Origin: Culex pipiens pallens
Taxonomy: Eukaryota; Arthropoda; Insecta; Diptera; Culicidae
Direction: 5' to 3'
NCBI RefSeq assembly: GCF_016801865.2
Contig: NC_068937.1
Location: 72,133,601-72,197,600, forward strand
Length of the DNA stretch: 64,000 nucleotides
Under the pieces are notes generated by a model. It saw only the letters and a program-made list of their open reading frames with translations. It was not told the DNA's origin and made no database searches. Below, piece by piece: positions 10,340 to 21,502 of the stretch (position 1 is its first letter; each line of letters begins with the position of its first letter). The position numbers and the translations under genes are program-made.

Positions 10340-10860
10340 TCGGCTGACTAGGATTACCTGATATGGGAGCAAATCTACGAAATGGGCCGTTTTCGAACAT
10401 TTTTATTTTTTGTATTTTTTTATTTGGCTCAAACTTTGGTGGGGCCTTCCCTATGACCAAAGAAACCATTTTGTGTAATTGGTTCACCCATACAAGTCTC
10501 CATACAATGTTGGCAGCTGTCCATACAAAAATGGTACGTAAATCTTTTAACAGCTGAAACTTTTGAGTGAATTTTCTGATCAATTTGGTGTCTTCGGCAA
10601 AATTGTAGGTATTGTTGAGGACTACACTCAACTCCCGGTAGTTGGTCACTTTTTCGACACTTTTTTAGTTTGTACCCCGTTGGTTGGTCAAAGTCAAACT
10701 AAAAAGTGACGAACTGCCACTTTTTACACGGCACTCACGCACACTATCAAAACAAACGTTTGATAGTGTGTGTGAACTCCGTGTAAAAGGGGTGTCAAGC
10801 TAAAAAGTGACCCCGTTCGTTTGACAACAGTTGGTGTCAAACCACCGGGGTTTGAGTGTA
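10340..10860. mobile_element. Two adjacent MITE-like repeats
   Basis: 10340-10640 holds a repeat containing GGTGGGGCCTTCCCTATGAC and two CCATACAA boxes. 10650-10860 is an imperfect palindrome built of TAAAAAGTGAC / GTCACTTTTTAG blocks around ATCAAACAAACGTTTGAT-like symmetry, with CCCCGTTGGTTGGTCAAA near one end and an inverted equivalent near the other. Between 10860 and 11284 I see only AT-rich sequence and a short GATGCATCC hairpin at about 11141-11170. Confidence 0.6.
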
Positions 10861-11284
10861 TTGAGAAAATAGGTACACTGAAAAAAAATGCCATTTCTAG
10901 ATTAACATTTGTCCACAAAACCCCAATTTCCCAATATACGTAATTTTAGATTTTCGAGATTTTTTTTATATGTTTTAGGGGACAAAACCCCGCAACTTTT
11001 GAGCTATAGAGAAGTATGGTCAAAAAATCTGCGGCCGAGTTATGATTTTTTGAAAAAAATGTGATTTTTGGAAAATTGGAAATTTATACCAAAAAAAAAT
11101 TTACCTCAATTTTTTATGTAAAATCAGGGGGTGGCTCATAAAAGATGCATCCGATGTGTTCGGATGCATTGTAATGCATTTAAACTTGCCATTTTATTGC
11201 CTGCCTTTGCTAACCAAACGTCTTTCTCCTTTCCTTGCAGACTAAAATAGTGCCGTTGTACTGACTATCACAATAGCAGCAAGG

Positions 11285-12441
11285 ATGAATGCCGAAGAAA
11301 GGGGGCAGATAAAGGAGCGGTTCTGGAAACGTGTCCAGAAGGTGATCGGTCTCGTGCCGCATCGAGTCATGGCCTTGCTGGATATGTTCGACCTGTCAGC
11401 ATCGCAAGTCATCGCTGAGGCAAGTGTGGAATGGCCGAAACTCATCGAAGATGATATCAGAAAGAGTGGTGTCGAAATTTTCGATGATGCCGTAAGCCGA
11501 GGGCTCGCAAGGTCAAAGTACGATGTGTTTGGCCGGCAACAGAACGACCTGGCAACATTCAGTTTGCATGCCGCTGAAGAGGTTTCGATCAACAATGTAG
11601 GCAAATTGATCCAAAAGTACGGGATACGCCAATTCATCGAGGGCTCACCGGTACTAGCGAGACGGTGCCAAGAAATTGGTACAGACCAAGTAAATCCTAT
11701 TGCTGACGATTCGAAGAAAATGCTTCTAGAGAAGTTGGCCAACTACTACCGTCAGCACGAGGAATGTGGAGTCGACCCCGACTACTTCGTAGACTTGTAG
11801 ACACCGGGGACCAAGCGACAGTACGTGTTACGTGCGCAGTATGCAAGAAAACACGTCCCATGTGCAAGCGTTCTGGTGGCAATTGGGTTACGAATAATTA
11901 TTACCAGCATGTTCGTACACATTTACGGGGAGTGGTCCGTAGAAGAGAAGAAGAACTGGCAAGTCTAAGTTCAGAAGAGGACACGGATAGCGATGGAGAT
12001 GGCGCTCACGGGGATCGCGCTGTTGGTGGTGGCAGTGGAAGCGTTGAGGAAGCTGATGTTGGCGGTGGCAGTAGTGTAGCTTCGAGAAACGATAGCGTTG
12101 ACGAAGCAGCTGTTGGCGATGGCAGTGGTGGAGCTTCGAGAAGCGGTAGCAATGAGGAAGCTGCAAATGATGGTGGCAGTAGTGCAGCTGCTATTGTCGA
12201 TGGTGAAACTGTTGTTAGCAGTGGCGATGGTGGACCTGCGGAAAGCGGTAACGATGGTGCAGCTCCTGTTAGCGCTGGCGGTGATGGAGCTGCTGGTAGC
12301 GGTGTATGTCAACCGAGCAGAAAGTCGGTGGCAGACTTGATCAATCAGTATCAATACGCCGGCGAAGGTAGCAGCCGTCACCATCATCACTTGCGGGGTG
12401 GGCGTTTTCTGAGGAGTGACAACAAAACGTTGGGAAACTAG
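11285..12441 (+). pseudogene. N-terminal part of a transposase-like gene, frame broken
   Basis: Frame 2 reads 171 residues from the Met at 11285 to a TAG at 11798. The story continues in frame 1 (from about 11801), so a 1-bp indel near 11797 is likely. The second frame holds a zinc-finger-like cluster, CAVC...YQHVRTH, a BED/C2H2-type DNA-binding motif. A long Gly/Ser/Ala/Glu-rich linker follows, then a stop at 12439. A change to frame 0 near 12400-12440 joins it to the downstream exon. A small intron (acceptor GTGCAG at about 12460) is possible there. Product of the whole gene: see 12442-14465. Confidence 0.65.
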
Positions 12442-14465
12442 AACCACGGGACAGTGCAGCCGAATGTCCTGTGGCAACTTCCAAGGCTTATAACCTGATT
12501 AAGCTCTATGAGACCATCGCATTTAAGAGTGCATGCAAGTTACACTACACCGATGAAGAAAAGGACATGTCGTTGTATCGATACATAATGGCTGGGAAGA
12601 AGTATCATGAGTTCATGGTTGGGAATGTTCCCGGCATAAGCCTAGCTACCCTTCTAAGGCACATGGACAAACATACAACGGACATTAAAGATGGTAAGAA
12701 TGTTTGGTTTAATCTTAAACCTTCATTAACTTCCTATTTTTTCAGGGGTGATCGACGCGGCGGGTCTGAAGCGTTACCTGACCGAGAACGGCTATCCGCT
12801 GACGGTGATGCTTGCGGAGGATGGGACGAGGGTTACCCCGCGTGCCCAGTACGACGAGCGAACAAACACTTTGACTGGACTAGTAGCTCCGCTTGACCAC
12901 ACGGGACTTCCCAAACGAAACTACTTTGACGCCAGCAATGCGCAGGATATGGCTGACAAGTTGAAAAATTGCCGACTGGCAAGCACTGCATACGTTCAAC
13001 TAGCAGTACCTCTAGATCCAAATGCGGCCCCGTACGTGCTGTTCTACATGGGTACGGACAACAGCTTTACGTATGCAGATGTACTCAAGCGTTGGCTTCA
13101 CACCATCGACTTGCTGAAGAAGCATGGCATCACCGTTTTTGGTATAGCTTCAGATGGGGACCCAACTCTCCTGAAGGCAATGCTCAGCATCATGCAATTG
13201 GCAGATGTACCGTGTGATGAGCTAGGTGTTAGATTTCTTTGAAAACTTGTTCAGCGCACCTATCTGTACCAAGATATAACGCACACAGTGAACAAACTAG
13301 CGCGCAAGTTGTTCAATCGCAAACGAGCGTTAATGATTGGTATATCGGTGGCTAGCGTTACCCACCTCGATGCCCTGTTGGATAAGGTTTCGAAGGACAA
13401 ACACGGTCTCACGTACGGTGATCTTCACCCGACCGACCTCATGAGCTTTCGACCTACGGAAAAAGTAATGGAGGAAGCCGTTATCAACCTGTTGGAGGAA
13501 CAAGTGCCTGGTAGCGAGGGCACGGTAGTGCTGCTCCGCTACATGAGCGCTATATACCGAGCATATACTGATGTATCGTTGGCGCCGATTGAAGCCATCT
13601 CAATGCTCTGGTACAGTTAATCTATGGCACAATTGTTGGGTTTAAATTAAACACCGTTTATTTCCACAGGGAGGCGTTGTTTTTCATGCGGGCGTGGAGG
13701 AACTGGACATTGAAGAATAGAACAAGCAGCTTCCAATGTGTGACAGCAAACACGTACGCTTGTCTTGAGATAAATACTCACAGCCTTGTGCTGGCAGCAA
13801 GAGACTGCCGCGATCGTGGCCGACCCGAGGAATTCTTAGTGAGGTGTTTCGGCAGTCAGGACGTCGAGGCGACATTCCGGAATCTTCGATCGATGACGAC
13901 AATGAACCATACCCAGACGAACCTCACTTTCAAGAAAATCGGCGAAAAGCTGCGGCGAGCTCACATGCTGCATCAAATTCAGCACCGTAACCGTATTAAG
14001 TTTCGATTCCCTGGTCACACGGGTCCGACCAACGTGTCCGTGCTACCGACACTGCCGACGGATGCTGAAATAAAAGCCGCACTAAGCAGTGCTGAGGGGA
14101 GGGCATCTGAGGTCTTGGGCAAGCTTGGCCTCTTGCAGGCTGAACAATCTTTCGAGTTTAGTGTACATGCCCTCGGGGACCGGAACTGGGAAGACTTGAT
14201 CGTTTCCGATAGTGAGTCTGACACGGAGGACCATGAAGACCATGAACCCGGTCAGGAGGTGTATGAAGCTAAGCATCTGTTTTCAAACTTTTCGGGCCAG
14301 ATCGCGCTGCCTAACAGCACGTCCGATAAGCACATCTACCTGATACGAGATGACCACGGGAAGGTGTTTCACGTTAAGAAGAGTAGTGTAGTGTGGATGC
14401 TTACTGCGTCTAAGGTTCAGGAAAAAGCTCGTATGATACATTACAAACAGCCCATACCTAACTAG
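12442..14465 (+). pseudogene. Transposase-like gene, RNase H-fold core with P/THAP9-like layout
   Basis: Three exons with GT-AG introns keep phase: to 12693 (phase 1), 12746-13610 (phase 2) and 13670-14465. Introns are 52 and 59 bp. Candidate catalytic acids are the D in LAEDGTRV, the D in GIASDGD and the E in FGSQDVEATFRNLRS. The last motif resembles the SQDxxExxF signature of P-element and THAP9 transposases. One in-frame TGA at 13240 breaks the reading. The 3' exon is open to a stop at 14463. I recall similar uncharacterised proteins in other invertebrates but cannot name a Pfam family. No terminal inverted repeats were found. It lies upstream of the sideroflexin start on the same strand. 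Confidence 0.7.
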
Positions 14466-14550
14466 GGCAAGCTAGGTTGATTAGGTTCATAAGTAATACA
14501 TATTATATAATGTCCGTACTCTTAGAGTGTGCTTTACTATCCTTGATGAC

Positions 14551-14658
14551 ACTCTGACTATTCAGCCTCCAAGGTGGTGGTTGAATAGTCAGGGGGGGTG
14601 TTATACCCGGGTGTTTGTAGTAGCCTATGTACTGGTTCTTACAAACACCCGGGTTATA
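14551..14658. other. Two consecutive hairpins behind the transposase gene
   Basis: TGACTATTCA (about 14552) pairs with TGAATAGTCA (about 14583). Then TATACCCGGGTGTTTGTA at 14602-14619 pairs with TACAAACACCCGGGTTATA at 14640-14658. The second is also readable as a tiny inverted-repeat insert flanked by TTATA. They may be 3'-UTR structures or remains of an element end. Confidence 0.7.
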
Positions 14659-14723
14659 CTCTTTGAAAAATGTTGCCCCTAAATGTATGCAACCCATGAA
14701 ATGGAAAAAGTTTCAAAATTCGT

Positions 14724-17290
14724 CTAAGTCCCGGAAATGGGGAAGTGTTCTTGCCTGCGAAGGCACCACTGAGCTGAGGTGAGATGAGTACGTACCCACA
14801 GTTGTCTGAGTCGGGGCAGCGTAACGAGTGAGCTATGATGAGCGCGCAAACATGCGTGCGTTTCATATACGTGTACCGTACCCTGTGTACGGACGCGGCG
14901 GAGGATGGGTCGCGGTACATTGACTGAGTCGGTGACCATTTCGGTGGTAAAGTGGTTAAGCCAAATTGGCTTGCACGTCGCTAAGCCAAATTCGCTTATG
15001 GGATGTGTAACCAGTGTGAGTGTTGTGTACAATAATTGATGTGACTCGTCGCGAATTTTGTGTTAAATTATTTAAATGTAAATTATTGTGCCAATAAGAC
15101 GTTGTGTTTGTCGATGGGAAGTTACCAGGACGACGCCCAGCAAGCAAGAAACCCGAAGCTGGAAGTCCCACACCGTGCGTCGTTACCGCTAGTCACCACC
15201 AGGAGCGCTGCTGCTTATCATCGCATGGGCGGCCATTGGGGGTGGTGAATGTGCGTAATCCTTGAGGATGACAGGATGAGGAGGAGATGGGTTGGCGCGT
15301 AAGAGGTCAGGGGTTCGGGATTTTGACCCGACCGTTGCTCGGTCATTAAGTCCGGATATCGAGAAGTGGAAGGTTGTCGGCAAGTGCAACCGTTACCCGC
15401 GAAGACCAGTGTTGGAGAAGTTAATCCTTGGAGGATTGTGAAGTGCCCGGAAGAGCTACATCCGTGGCCGTGACGAGAGAGCAGGAGTTGCCCGTAGGAG
15501 ATTTGGACATCCAGGACCCCTCTTTGTTCCTTTGTGTTCCTTTGTTCACTGCGTGAACACCGTTTGGTTTCACCCCGGCCGTGCGACATCCGGCCCGGTG
15601 AACCATCCGTACGAACCGTCAGCGTCTCGCTGGACATTGTTCGACCGCCAGGCCGTTACCGTTTCAACCGCGAACCCTAACCCCGGACTGTTCCGACGGA
15701 GTCCCCGGACACCGTCGAAGCCTGTTGCACGTCACCAAGCACAGGAAGGGCGCGGACGGCAGGCGAGGGTCCTTGAAGGCTGCAGCCGAAGCGTCGGAGG
15801 GTCCATCCGACTGACGTAGAAGCCACCCCCTTGGCAGAGCGCCGGAGGAGCGTCGACGACAGCAGGAAGGAGCAGCGACGACGGCAGAGCGGCGAGAACG
15901 GGGCCCCGAACGAGTGCACCGGAAGTGCGAAGAGAGGAAGAGGACGTGTGAGGTAGGAGTAGTTATAAGGAAGTGGGACGGGACGTGTGAGCTAGTGGAA
16001 GTGGGAAGGGATCCCCGGAATAAAACTGTCGATCTTACGCGAAGAATAAATATAGTTTCCCTTAGTCATTCGCAGTGTTTTCTTGGTTTTTGAGTAATTT
16101 CGAGCGTCACGCCGAACCTGGGTATTTTAAGGGAGAGTCCCATCGGTTTTGTACGCCCTGACACCGGAAGCACATCTCGTACAAGGTTAGTTCACTTCGA
16201 GTATGGACTGGGAGTGAACACCAGTTGTTATAGATGCTAAGCCAAGTTGGCTTAAGAAGCAAAGTTGGCTTGGCTTGGGCATGTGAATTTTGCTAAGTCC
16301 GGGGAATGGGATGGTGCCAGTAGAGTCGGGCACGCGGACGGACTTGCGAGAGCGTCATACATATGTCCCGTGTGCAAACCTGCGTGCGCTTCATATACGT
16401 GTACCGTACACTGTGTACGGACGCGGCGGAGGATGGGTCGCGGTACATTGACTGAGTCGGTGACCATTTCGGTGGTAAAGTGGTTAAGCCAAATTGGCTT
16501 GCACGTCGCTAAGCCAAATTCGCTTATGGGATGCTAAGCCAAGTTGGCTTAAGAAGCAAAGTTGGCTTGGCTTGGGCATGTGAATTTTGCTAAGTCCGGG
16601 GAATTGGATGGTGCCAGTAGAGTCGGGCACGCGGACGGACTTGCGAGAGCGTCATACATATGTCCCGTGTGCAAACCTGCGTGCGCTTCATATACGTGTA
16701 CCGTACACTGTGTACGGACGCGGCGGAGGATGGGTCGCGGTACATTGACTGAGTCGGTGACCATTTCGGTGGTAAAGTGGTTAAGCCAAATTGGCTTGCA
16801 CGCAAGGGTCCTGATTGTTCAAAATCAACCACTCCATTCGCGAGCACAAATAGCAGACGACGCGATACTGCCCTGATGAATTCCTACTGTTTGTCACTTT
16901 CTCACCATTCGCTCCCGAACACTCTCGCTTCTACTCTCCTTCTCTCTCTGATCGGCTCAGTCTCCGAACGGCTCAGGCAGGCCGAACGTCACTGATCACT
17001 CTAAACTGAAAAAAAATTTTCTCCGGGGAATGGGATGGTGCCAGTAGAGTCGGGCACGCGGACGGACTTGCGAGAGCGTCATACATATGTCCCGTGTGCA
17101 AACCTGCGTGCGCTTCATATACGTGTACCGTACACTGTACACTGGAGGATGGGTCGCGGTACATTGACTGAGTCGGTGACCATTTCGGTGGTAAAGTGGT
17201 TAAGCCAAATTGGCTTGCACGTCGCTAAGCCAAATTCGCTTATGGGATGCTAAGCCAAGTTGGCTTAAGAAGCAAAGTTGGCTTGGATTG
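14724..17290. repeat. 297-bp tandem repeat array, interrupted twice
   Basis: Units contain TAAGCCAA.TTGGCTTA palindromes, TGACTGAGTCGGTGACCATT and GTACCGTACACTGTGTACGG. A diverged unit ends at 15001. Complete units are 16237-16533 and from 16534, the latter cut at about 16802 by 220 bp of unrelated sequence. A further unit runs about 17025-17250. The offset between the full units is exactly 297 bp and they are nearly identical. A solo LTR splits the first unit. Confidence 0.9.
15006..16232 (+). mobile_element. Solo LTR of about 1.23 kb
   Basis: The insert starts TGTAACCAGT and ends CAGTTGTTATA, the imperfect TGTAAC/GTTATA symmetry of an LTR. It is flanked by GATG on both sides (15002-15005, 16233-16236), and removing it with one GATG restores the text of the neighbouring 297-bp units (GGGATGCTAAGCC). 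Two AATAAA signals near 16020 and 16045 put its transcript on the plus strand. No ORF of note. A BEL/Pao or gypsy origin cannot be told. Confidence 0.85.
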
Positions 17291-17299
17291 AACATGTGT

Positions 17300-17710
17300 C
17301 CGCAGTACAAGTAGACAACGCATGCAGCTTCAAGTGATCATGACCAGCGTACGCCCCGTATATGCTTACTGGTGTACGCGGATGATCTCTGGTATCGGCA
17401 TCCACCTTTAGGCAAAGTTAATTTAATGGTAGGCGAAGTTCGCCTACATAGAGAAAAAAGTTTGCCTCAAGTAGGAAATTTGACTAAGTCTGGGAACGGT
17501 ACAAGTGGGCAACGCATGCAGCGTCAAGTGCGCAGACCATCCACCTCTTAGTATGTACCGTCTAAGTAATGGGGACAGTGATGGTGGCAGTATGCATCGT
17601 CGAGTGCGCATGACCAGCGTACCAGCGTACGCCCCATATACACTGACCGGTGTACGCCGATGAGCTTAGGTCAAAAAAAGAAGAAGAAGGAAAAAAAAAT
17701 AAAAAGAAGA
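17300..17710. repeat. Degenerate repeat with GCGTACGCC motifs
   Basis: Two diverged blocks share CAACGCATGCAGC, GACCAGCGTACGCCCC and GGTGTACGC and look like outlying, decayed units related to the adjacent 297-bp array. A purine-rich AAGAAGAAGGAAAAAAAA run ends it. From 17710 to 18130 I see only AT-rich sequence. Confidence 0.6.
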
Positions 17711-18344
17711 AGAATGAATGAATGAAATTCAAAAAACAGGTTAAAAAAAATATTCGGTTGATGAGTCGGGCCCACCATATACGCATACCGTTCTTGGTGC
17801 AATTTTACACGGACAAGGTCCAGGGTCGGGAAATGCGAGAGTCGGCCCTTGCAGTAGCGGGGATGAACTCGGGGCTAATTGAATTTGCAATCGAAAAGTA
17901 CTTTAGATTTTTTGATTTTTTTGATAAAGGGCTCCGTTTTCAATATATAAAGTTTGATTTTAACGGAATATTTGCAGTTTTTCGATTTTTAAAAATAGTG
18001 ACCATGAGTGACCACCCCTAAAAATATTTTTTTTTGAAAAGCTCAGAAAATTTGCTATGAAATTGTCCGTTTCCGAATTCCGATTGAGTTAACTGGGTCT
18101 CTGTGCTAATACTTAACCAACACGTATTCAGTACAGATTGTCAAGGGAAACAGATTGGTCAATGTTTGACAGATCCAAACGCGCTGGACACCAATTTACG
18201 CCCATCAAAACAAACAATGTTCAATCAATCAAACCATCCACATTAACGACCCCCGGGTCTTTTGTGGTCTCTATTGCAAGTTTCTGCTCGAACCTAGGAG
18301 TCCGAAGGCTTGAATGGGGAGAGCACCCAAACCTCTTTCTACTC

Positions 18345-18430
18345 CAAGGAACCTTCCACCCGCGTGTTTGAACTGACGACCTTTGGATTGCGAGTCCAAC
18401 CGCCGCTAGCGATTCCACCGGAGTAGGCTT
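18345..18430 (-). mobile_element. tRNA-like SINE head, Ala(CGC)-like
   Basis: On the minus strand: an A-box-like GGTGGAATCGCTAGCGG, a perfect anticodon stem TTGGA/TCCAA around loop CTCGCAA, and a B-box-like AGTTCAAAC. The B box deviates from consensus, arguing for an old SINE and not a tRNA gene. Confidence 0.6.
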
Positions 18431-18449
18431 GGTTTGGTGTGTTGTTTGT

Positions 18450-18625
18450 ACTTATGGCATGGAGACGACTCCTACACCTGGAATGACTTAACGGCTCAAC
18501 AACCAAGGCCGGGCCGACATTTTACTTCCTCATCCGGTGGAAGGTTAGAGCAGATGGGAATCGAACCCAGAATCATCCGCTTACAAAGCGGACAGCGTAA
18601 CCATTTGGCCACGCACTGCCACAGT
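18450..18625 (-). mobile_element. tRNA-derived SINE, Thr(TGT)-like head
   Basis: On the minus strand GGCAGTGCGTGGCCAAATGG starts the head. The anticodon stem is TCCGC/GCGGA around TTTGTAA (anticodon TGT), then comes a B box GGGTTCGATTCC. The body runs on to about 18450. The acceptor stem is imperfect. Confidence 0.72.
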
Positions 18626-18751
18626 GTTGCAAGCGCCAAACATACGTTGCCAGAGCCGATTTATTTTACATCGACCAATCTGTTTCCTTGACAATCCGTA
18701 GTTTTCAGACCAACCTTTCGTACAGTAACCTTGGCCAAAACCACTCCTCAG

Positions 18752-18937
18752 TAGAGACCCTAAATAGGGAGACTGGTCTAAGCTTGCTAAATCGATCTGG
18801 CAACGTATGTTTTGAGCTTGGCAACACTGATAAGTTTTGCTGGGCGTAAAGGCAAATGCTCGTTTGGATACGTCAAACTCGCGTCTGTTTGGGTACGTCA
18901 AATTCACTTCGTCCAGTCTCCCTATTTAGGATCTCTA
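18752..18937. mobile_element. 186-bp MITE with 8-bp target duplication
   Basis: Ends TAGAGACCCTAAATAGGGAG and CTCCCTATTTAGGATCTCTA are inverted repeats. The 8-bp CTCCTCAG stands on both sides (18744-18751 and 18938-18945). An 8-bp duplication points to hAT or another 8-bp superfamily as the source of its transposase. Recent enough that both the duplication and the ends are intact. Confidence 0.9.
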
Positions 18938-19254
18938 CTCCTCAGTTTCTTCGAGCTGACTCTGAAATGTGATTTTATTTTGCAATAAGCAATATCAGGA
19001 CTCTTTTTTTAAATGCCATTTCGGGTTTGCGTAAAAGAGGTTTTGGGTGACTCATCACACATCACCTTCGGACGCCTAGAAATGACCAATGAAACATGCA
19101 ACATAAACCACAAAAGACCCGGGGTCGTTAAAGTGGATTACCTTGCATTTTTTTCATGTTCTCCCTTTCGGTATCCCTAAGGGTACAAACACTACATTAC
19201 AGGATTCAGTACAGTTATGATGATTTTACATTTTTTTTATTGTTATTATTTTAG

Positions 19255-19410
19255 GACGATGGTTATTGATGCCGACGTTGAGAACCAACCATGGGATTTG
19301 AAAACGTTTTCCGGACGTTTTAAATACTTTTTGTGGGTAACGGATCCAAGAACCTGTTTAACGCCGGAAGAGGAACTGATGCAGGCTAGACAATTGATTT
19401 TAAATATCGG
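19255..19410 (+). CDS. Sfxn2: Sideroflexin (SFXN2-like), first coding exon
   Basis: Sideroflexins are multi-pass carriers of the inner mitochondrial membrane; SFXN1-type members import serine, and SFXN2 is linked to iron and heme handling. This exon follows a splice acceptor (TATTATTTTAG, AG at 19253-19254), so at least one 5'-UTR exon lies upstream and was not found. ATG at 19259. The 50 residues match the family N terminus: PWDLKTFSGRFKYF and TDPRTCLTPEEELMQAR correspond to the usual W-D-x-x-T-F-x-G-R and TDPR motifs. The donor GGGTAAATG (GT at 19411) leaves phase 2, which fits the exon at 62687 exactly. No stop or frameshift. Confidence 0.88.
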
Positions 19411-19504
19411 GTAAATGCGAGTGTTGATGTTATTTTTGTTTGAAACGAGGGGGATGACACATCCGCGTCGACCGAGCGCTATAGTCCCCTTTTTCACAAT
19501 TTTC

Positions 19505-19760
19505 AGTGTTTAAGCGGTGTACGCACTTCGGAAGGGACCGGTAATGAAAAAAATCAAATGGGCAGCAGTGGCAGCGAAAGCAAGCCATAGGGGGTGAAGA
19601 AAAGTCCCAAGAAATTGTTCCCTCTCATTTGTTCTGCTGTTTGTAAAGCCATTTCTTGCCTGGAGAGATCAGCCGCCGGAACCGTTTCATGGACCTGCCA
19701 CGAGTTCCTGTTTCGGTGTACGGCTTGACCCGAGGAGCGCGAAAGTAGGCTTTATATATT
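19505..19760. repeat. Dispersed repeat, inverted copy at 39830-40010
   Basis: Shared boxes are CGCACTTCGGAAGG near one end, GGGCAGCAGTGGCAGCGAAAG, and TTGTTCTGCTGTT. The copy near 39830-40010 is in the opposite orientation (CCTTCCGAAGTGC at its right end). Probably one MITE family. From 19760 to 20440 I see mostly unique-looking sequence plus a stretch (20160-20300) related in reverse to 33130-33290. Confidence 0.6.
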
Positions 19761-20439
19761 TAATTTTCGCATTTAATATATTAAGGGACCAATTTCCGCT
19801 TGTCAACTAACATTTGACAGCGCCCAACCTAATTTGTCGAAAACATTGATTTGTGTTGCGTCTTCCTCACGCACCCGTCTGTCAAATTTGTGTTGATTTT
19901 TTCTTGCTAAAAAATGTGCCGATGCCGGTCATTCTTTTGTTTCAAATTTGTTTTAAAGACATTTTCTGAAAGGAATTAGCTAGATGCTGCAAAAGGTGGT
20001 CCATTCCCAAATGTGAATCTAATTTTCATCGAAAGTATGTCTCTTGGAAAAATCGCAGCTTCCTTAAAGACATAACGATGACCGTGTTCATCTGCACTTC
20101 CTGCCGGGCCTGTTTACCGCAGTGGAACATCCTTCAGTCCTACCGGTGGAGGTTATTTCGGGTAATATTGTCCGTTTCTCTTAAAGGTACACGCCGCGCA
20201 GCATTCCAGAATGTGCCCCAGACATTGTTGCCAGCGATTTTCTGCACTTTTGGTGCAATAAAAAACATACCTGGCAACAATGCCAGGCGATTCGAAGAAG
20301 ACGATGACCAAAAACAAAACGCGCAGTATTGGATTTGACAGCGCGCATTTGCCGAAAGTGCGGCGCGTCTTTCCGAGGCTGGTTTGCCGCCTGGCTTTTT
20401 CGGGAATACGCGCAATATTGACACCAGATATGGGTCATT

Positions 20440-21340
20440 CCACCTGAAGTGTGCAAGAAAAAAATGCAAATTTGAAAATTACCATCTCCGATTCTGCTCA
20501 AATTTGGCAGAGCTGTTGAGACTATCAAAACATGCAAAAATCCCGAATTTCATCCAAATCGGACCACCCCCTCCATTTTTGTACCCTTCCAAAAAATCGA
20601 CGAACGACGATAACTCAGGAACCACAAATCTTAGAAGGTCGGTCTTAGACTCAATTTTGAAGGAAATTGGACGTTTCCGTGATCAAAATTTACATTAAAA
20701 TATTTTTTTCTACCCGAATTGCGCAATTGAAAACTTTAAATGGCCGTATCTCAAAACAGCCTTATTTATTTTTTTTGATTTGACCTCACCATCGTGTTCT
20801 CCGACCAATTTTACATAAGAATCACTTATCGACAGAAAGGAATATGTTTCGTTCCAGAGATATCGGATTTTAAAGTTTTATGTATTTGAGATTACCTAAA
20901 TTAGCTGTATACGCCGCATCTGCTAGAAGCACTCGGGCGCGCTGATCAATAAATTCTACCTGGTTATTTATTGAAATAAGATTTCATCCCAAATAATCAT
21001 TAGCAAATTAGCCCACAGGTAATACAGGCAATACAGGTAGAAAACATATTTTAATGTAAATTTTGATCACGGAAATGGATTCTACGTCCAATTTCCTTCA
21101 AAATTGAGTCTAAGACCGACCCTCTAAGATTTGTGGTTCCTGAGTTATCGTCGTTTGAAGATAGGGTTTCGCTCAAAAATCGCCAAAAAGCCGATTTTTT
21201 GGGAGGGTACAAAAATGGAGGGGGTGATCCGATTTGGATGAAATTCGGGATTTTTGCATGTTTTGATAGTCTCAACAGCTCTGCCAAATTTGAGCAGAAT
21301 CGGAGATGGTAATTTACAAGTGCTGTTCCGCTTTAGATGG
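20440..21340. mobile_element. Inverted-repeat element, CTAAGACCGACC family
   Basis: The left arm 20440-20700 is the reverse complement of about 21030-21330, both containing the CTAAGACCGACC and CTGCCAAATTTGAGCAGAAT boxes. The middle (20700-21030) matches 9620-9870 in reverse. A GACCCAT box lies just outside each arm. Non-coding. Confidence 0.8.
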
Positions 21341-21502
21341 AAAGACCCATCTTTATTTTTCAAGACATTTTTAGACATCTTGCAGGTTGCTTTTGATCCT
21401 GCGAAAAGAACAGCATGGTCTAGAGCCAAATTCGTAGTGGGCCAGTCAAAGCAGAACATCACAAAGATTGGATCGGAATGGGTTCTTTGTTTGTACTTTA
21501 AA

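Larger units (their letters stand above)
18132..18703. mobile_element. Inverted-repeat element enclosing SINE copies
   Basis: The left end (CAGATTGTCAAGGGAAACAG, then ATTGGTCAATG) is repeated inverted at 18671-18703 (CATCGACCAAT, then CTGTTTCCTTGACAATC). Two tRNA-like segments lie inside, so SINEs probably inserted into it. Confidence 0.7.
18235..19145. repeat. Inverted pair of a dispersed repeat
   Basis: The segment 18235-18345 (ACGACCCCCGGGTCTTTTGT ... GTCCGAAGG) is matched in reverse complement by 19030-19145 (... ACAAAAGACCCGGGGTCGTT). The two copies bracket the SINEs and a 186-bp MITE. Similarity is imperfect, so they are old copies or the arms of a larger element. Confidence 0.65.

Noticed and set aside
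11764..11830. Programmed frameshift in the transposase gene
   Set aside because: No slippery heptamer or downstream structure is evident, and another lesion (TGA at 13240) marks the copy as decayed.
12002..12330. Opposite-strand frames through the Gly/Ser-rich linker
   Set aside because: They mirror the low-complexity plus-strand coding text.
19411..19500. Reading through the first sideroflexin exon to its stop as a 65-codon protein
   Set aside because: The family sequence breaks off exactly at a donor site and resumes in phase at 62687.
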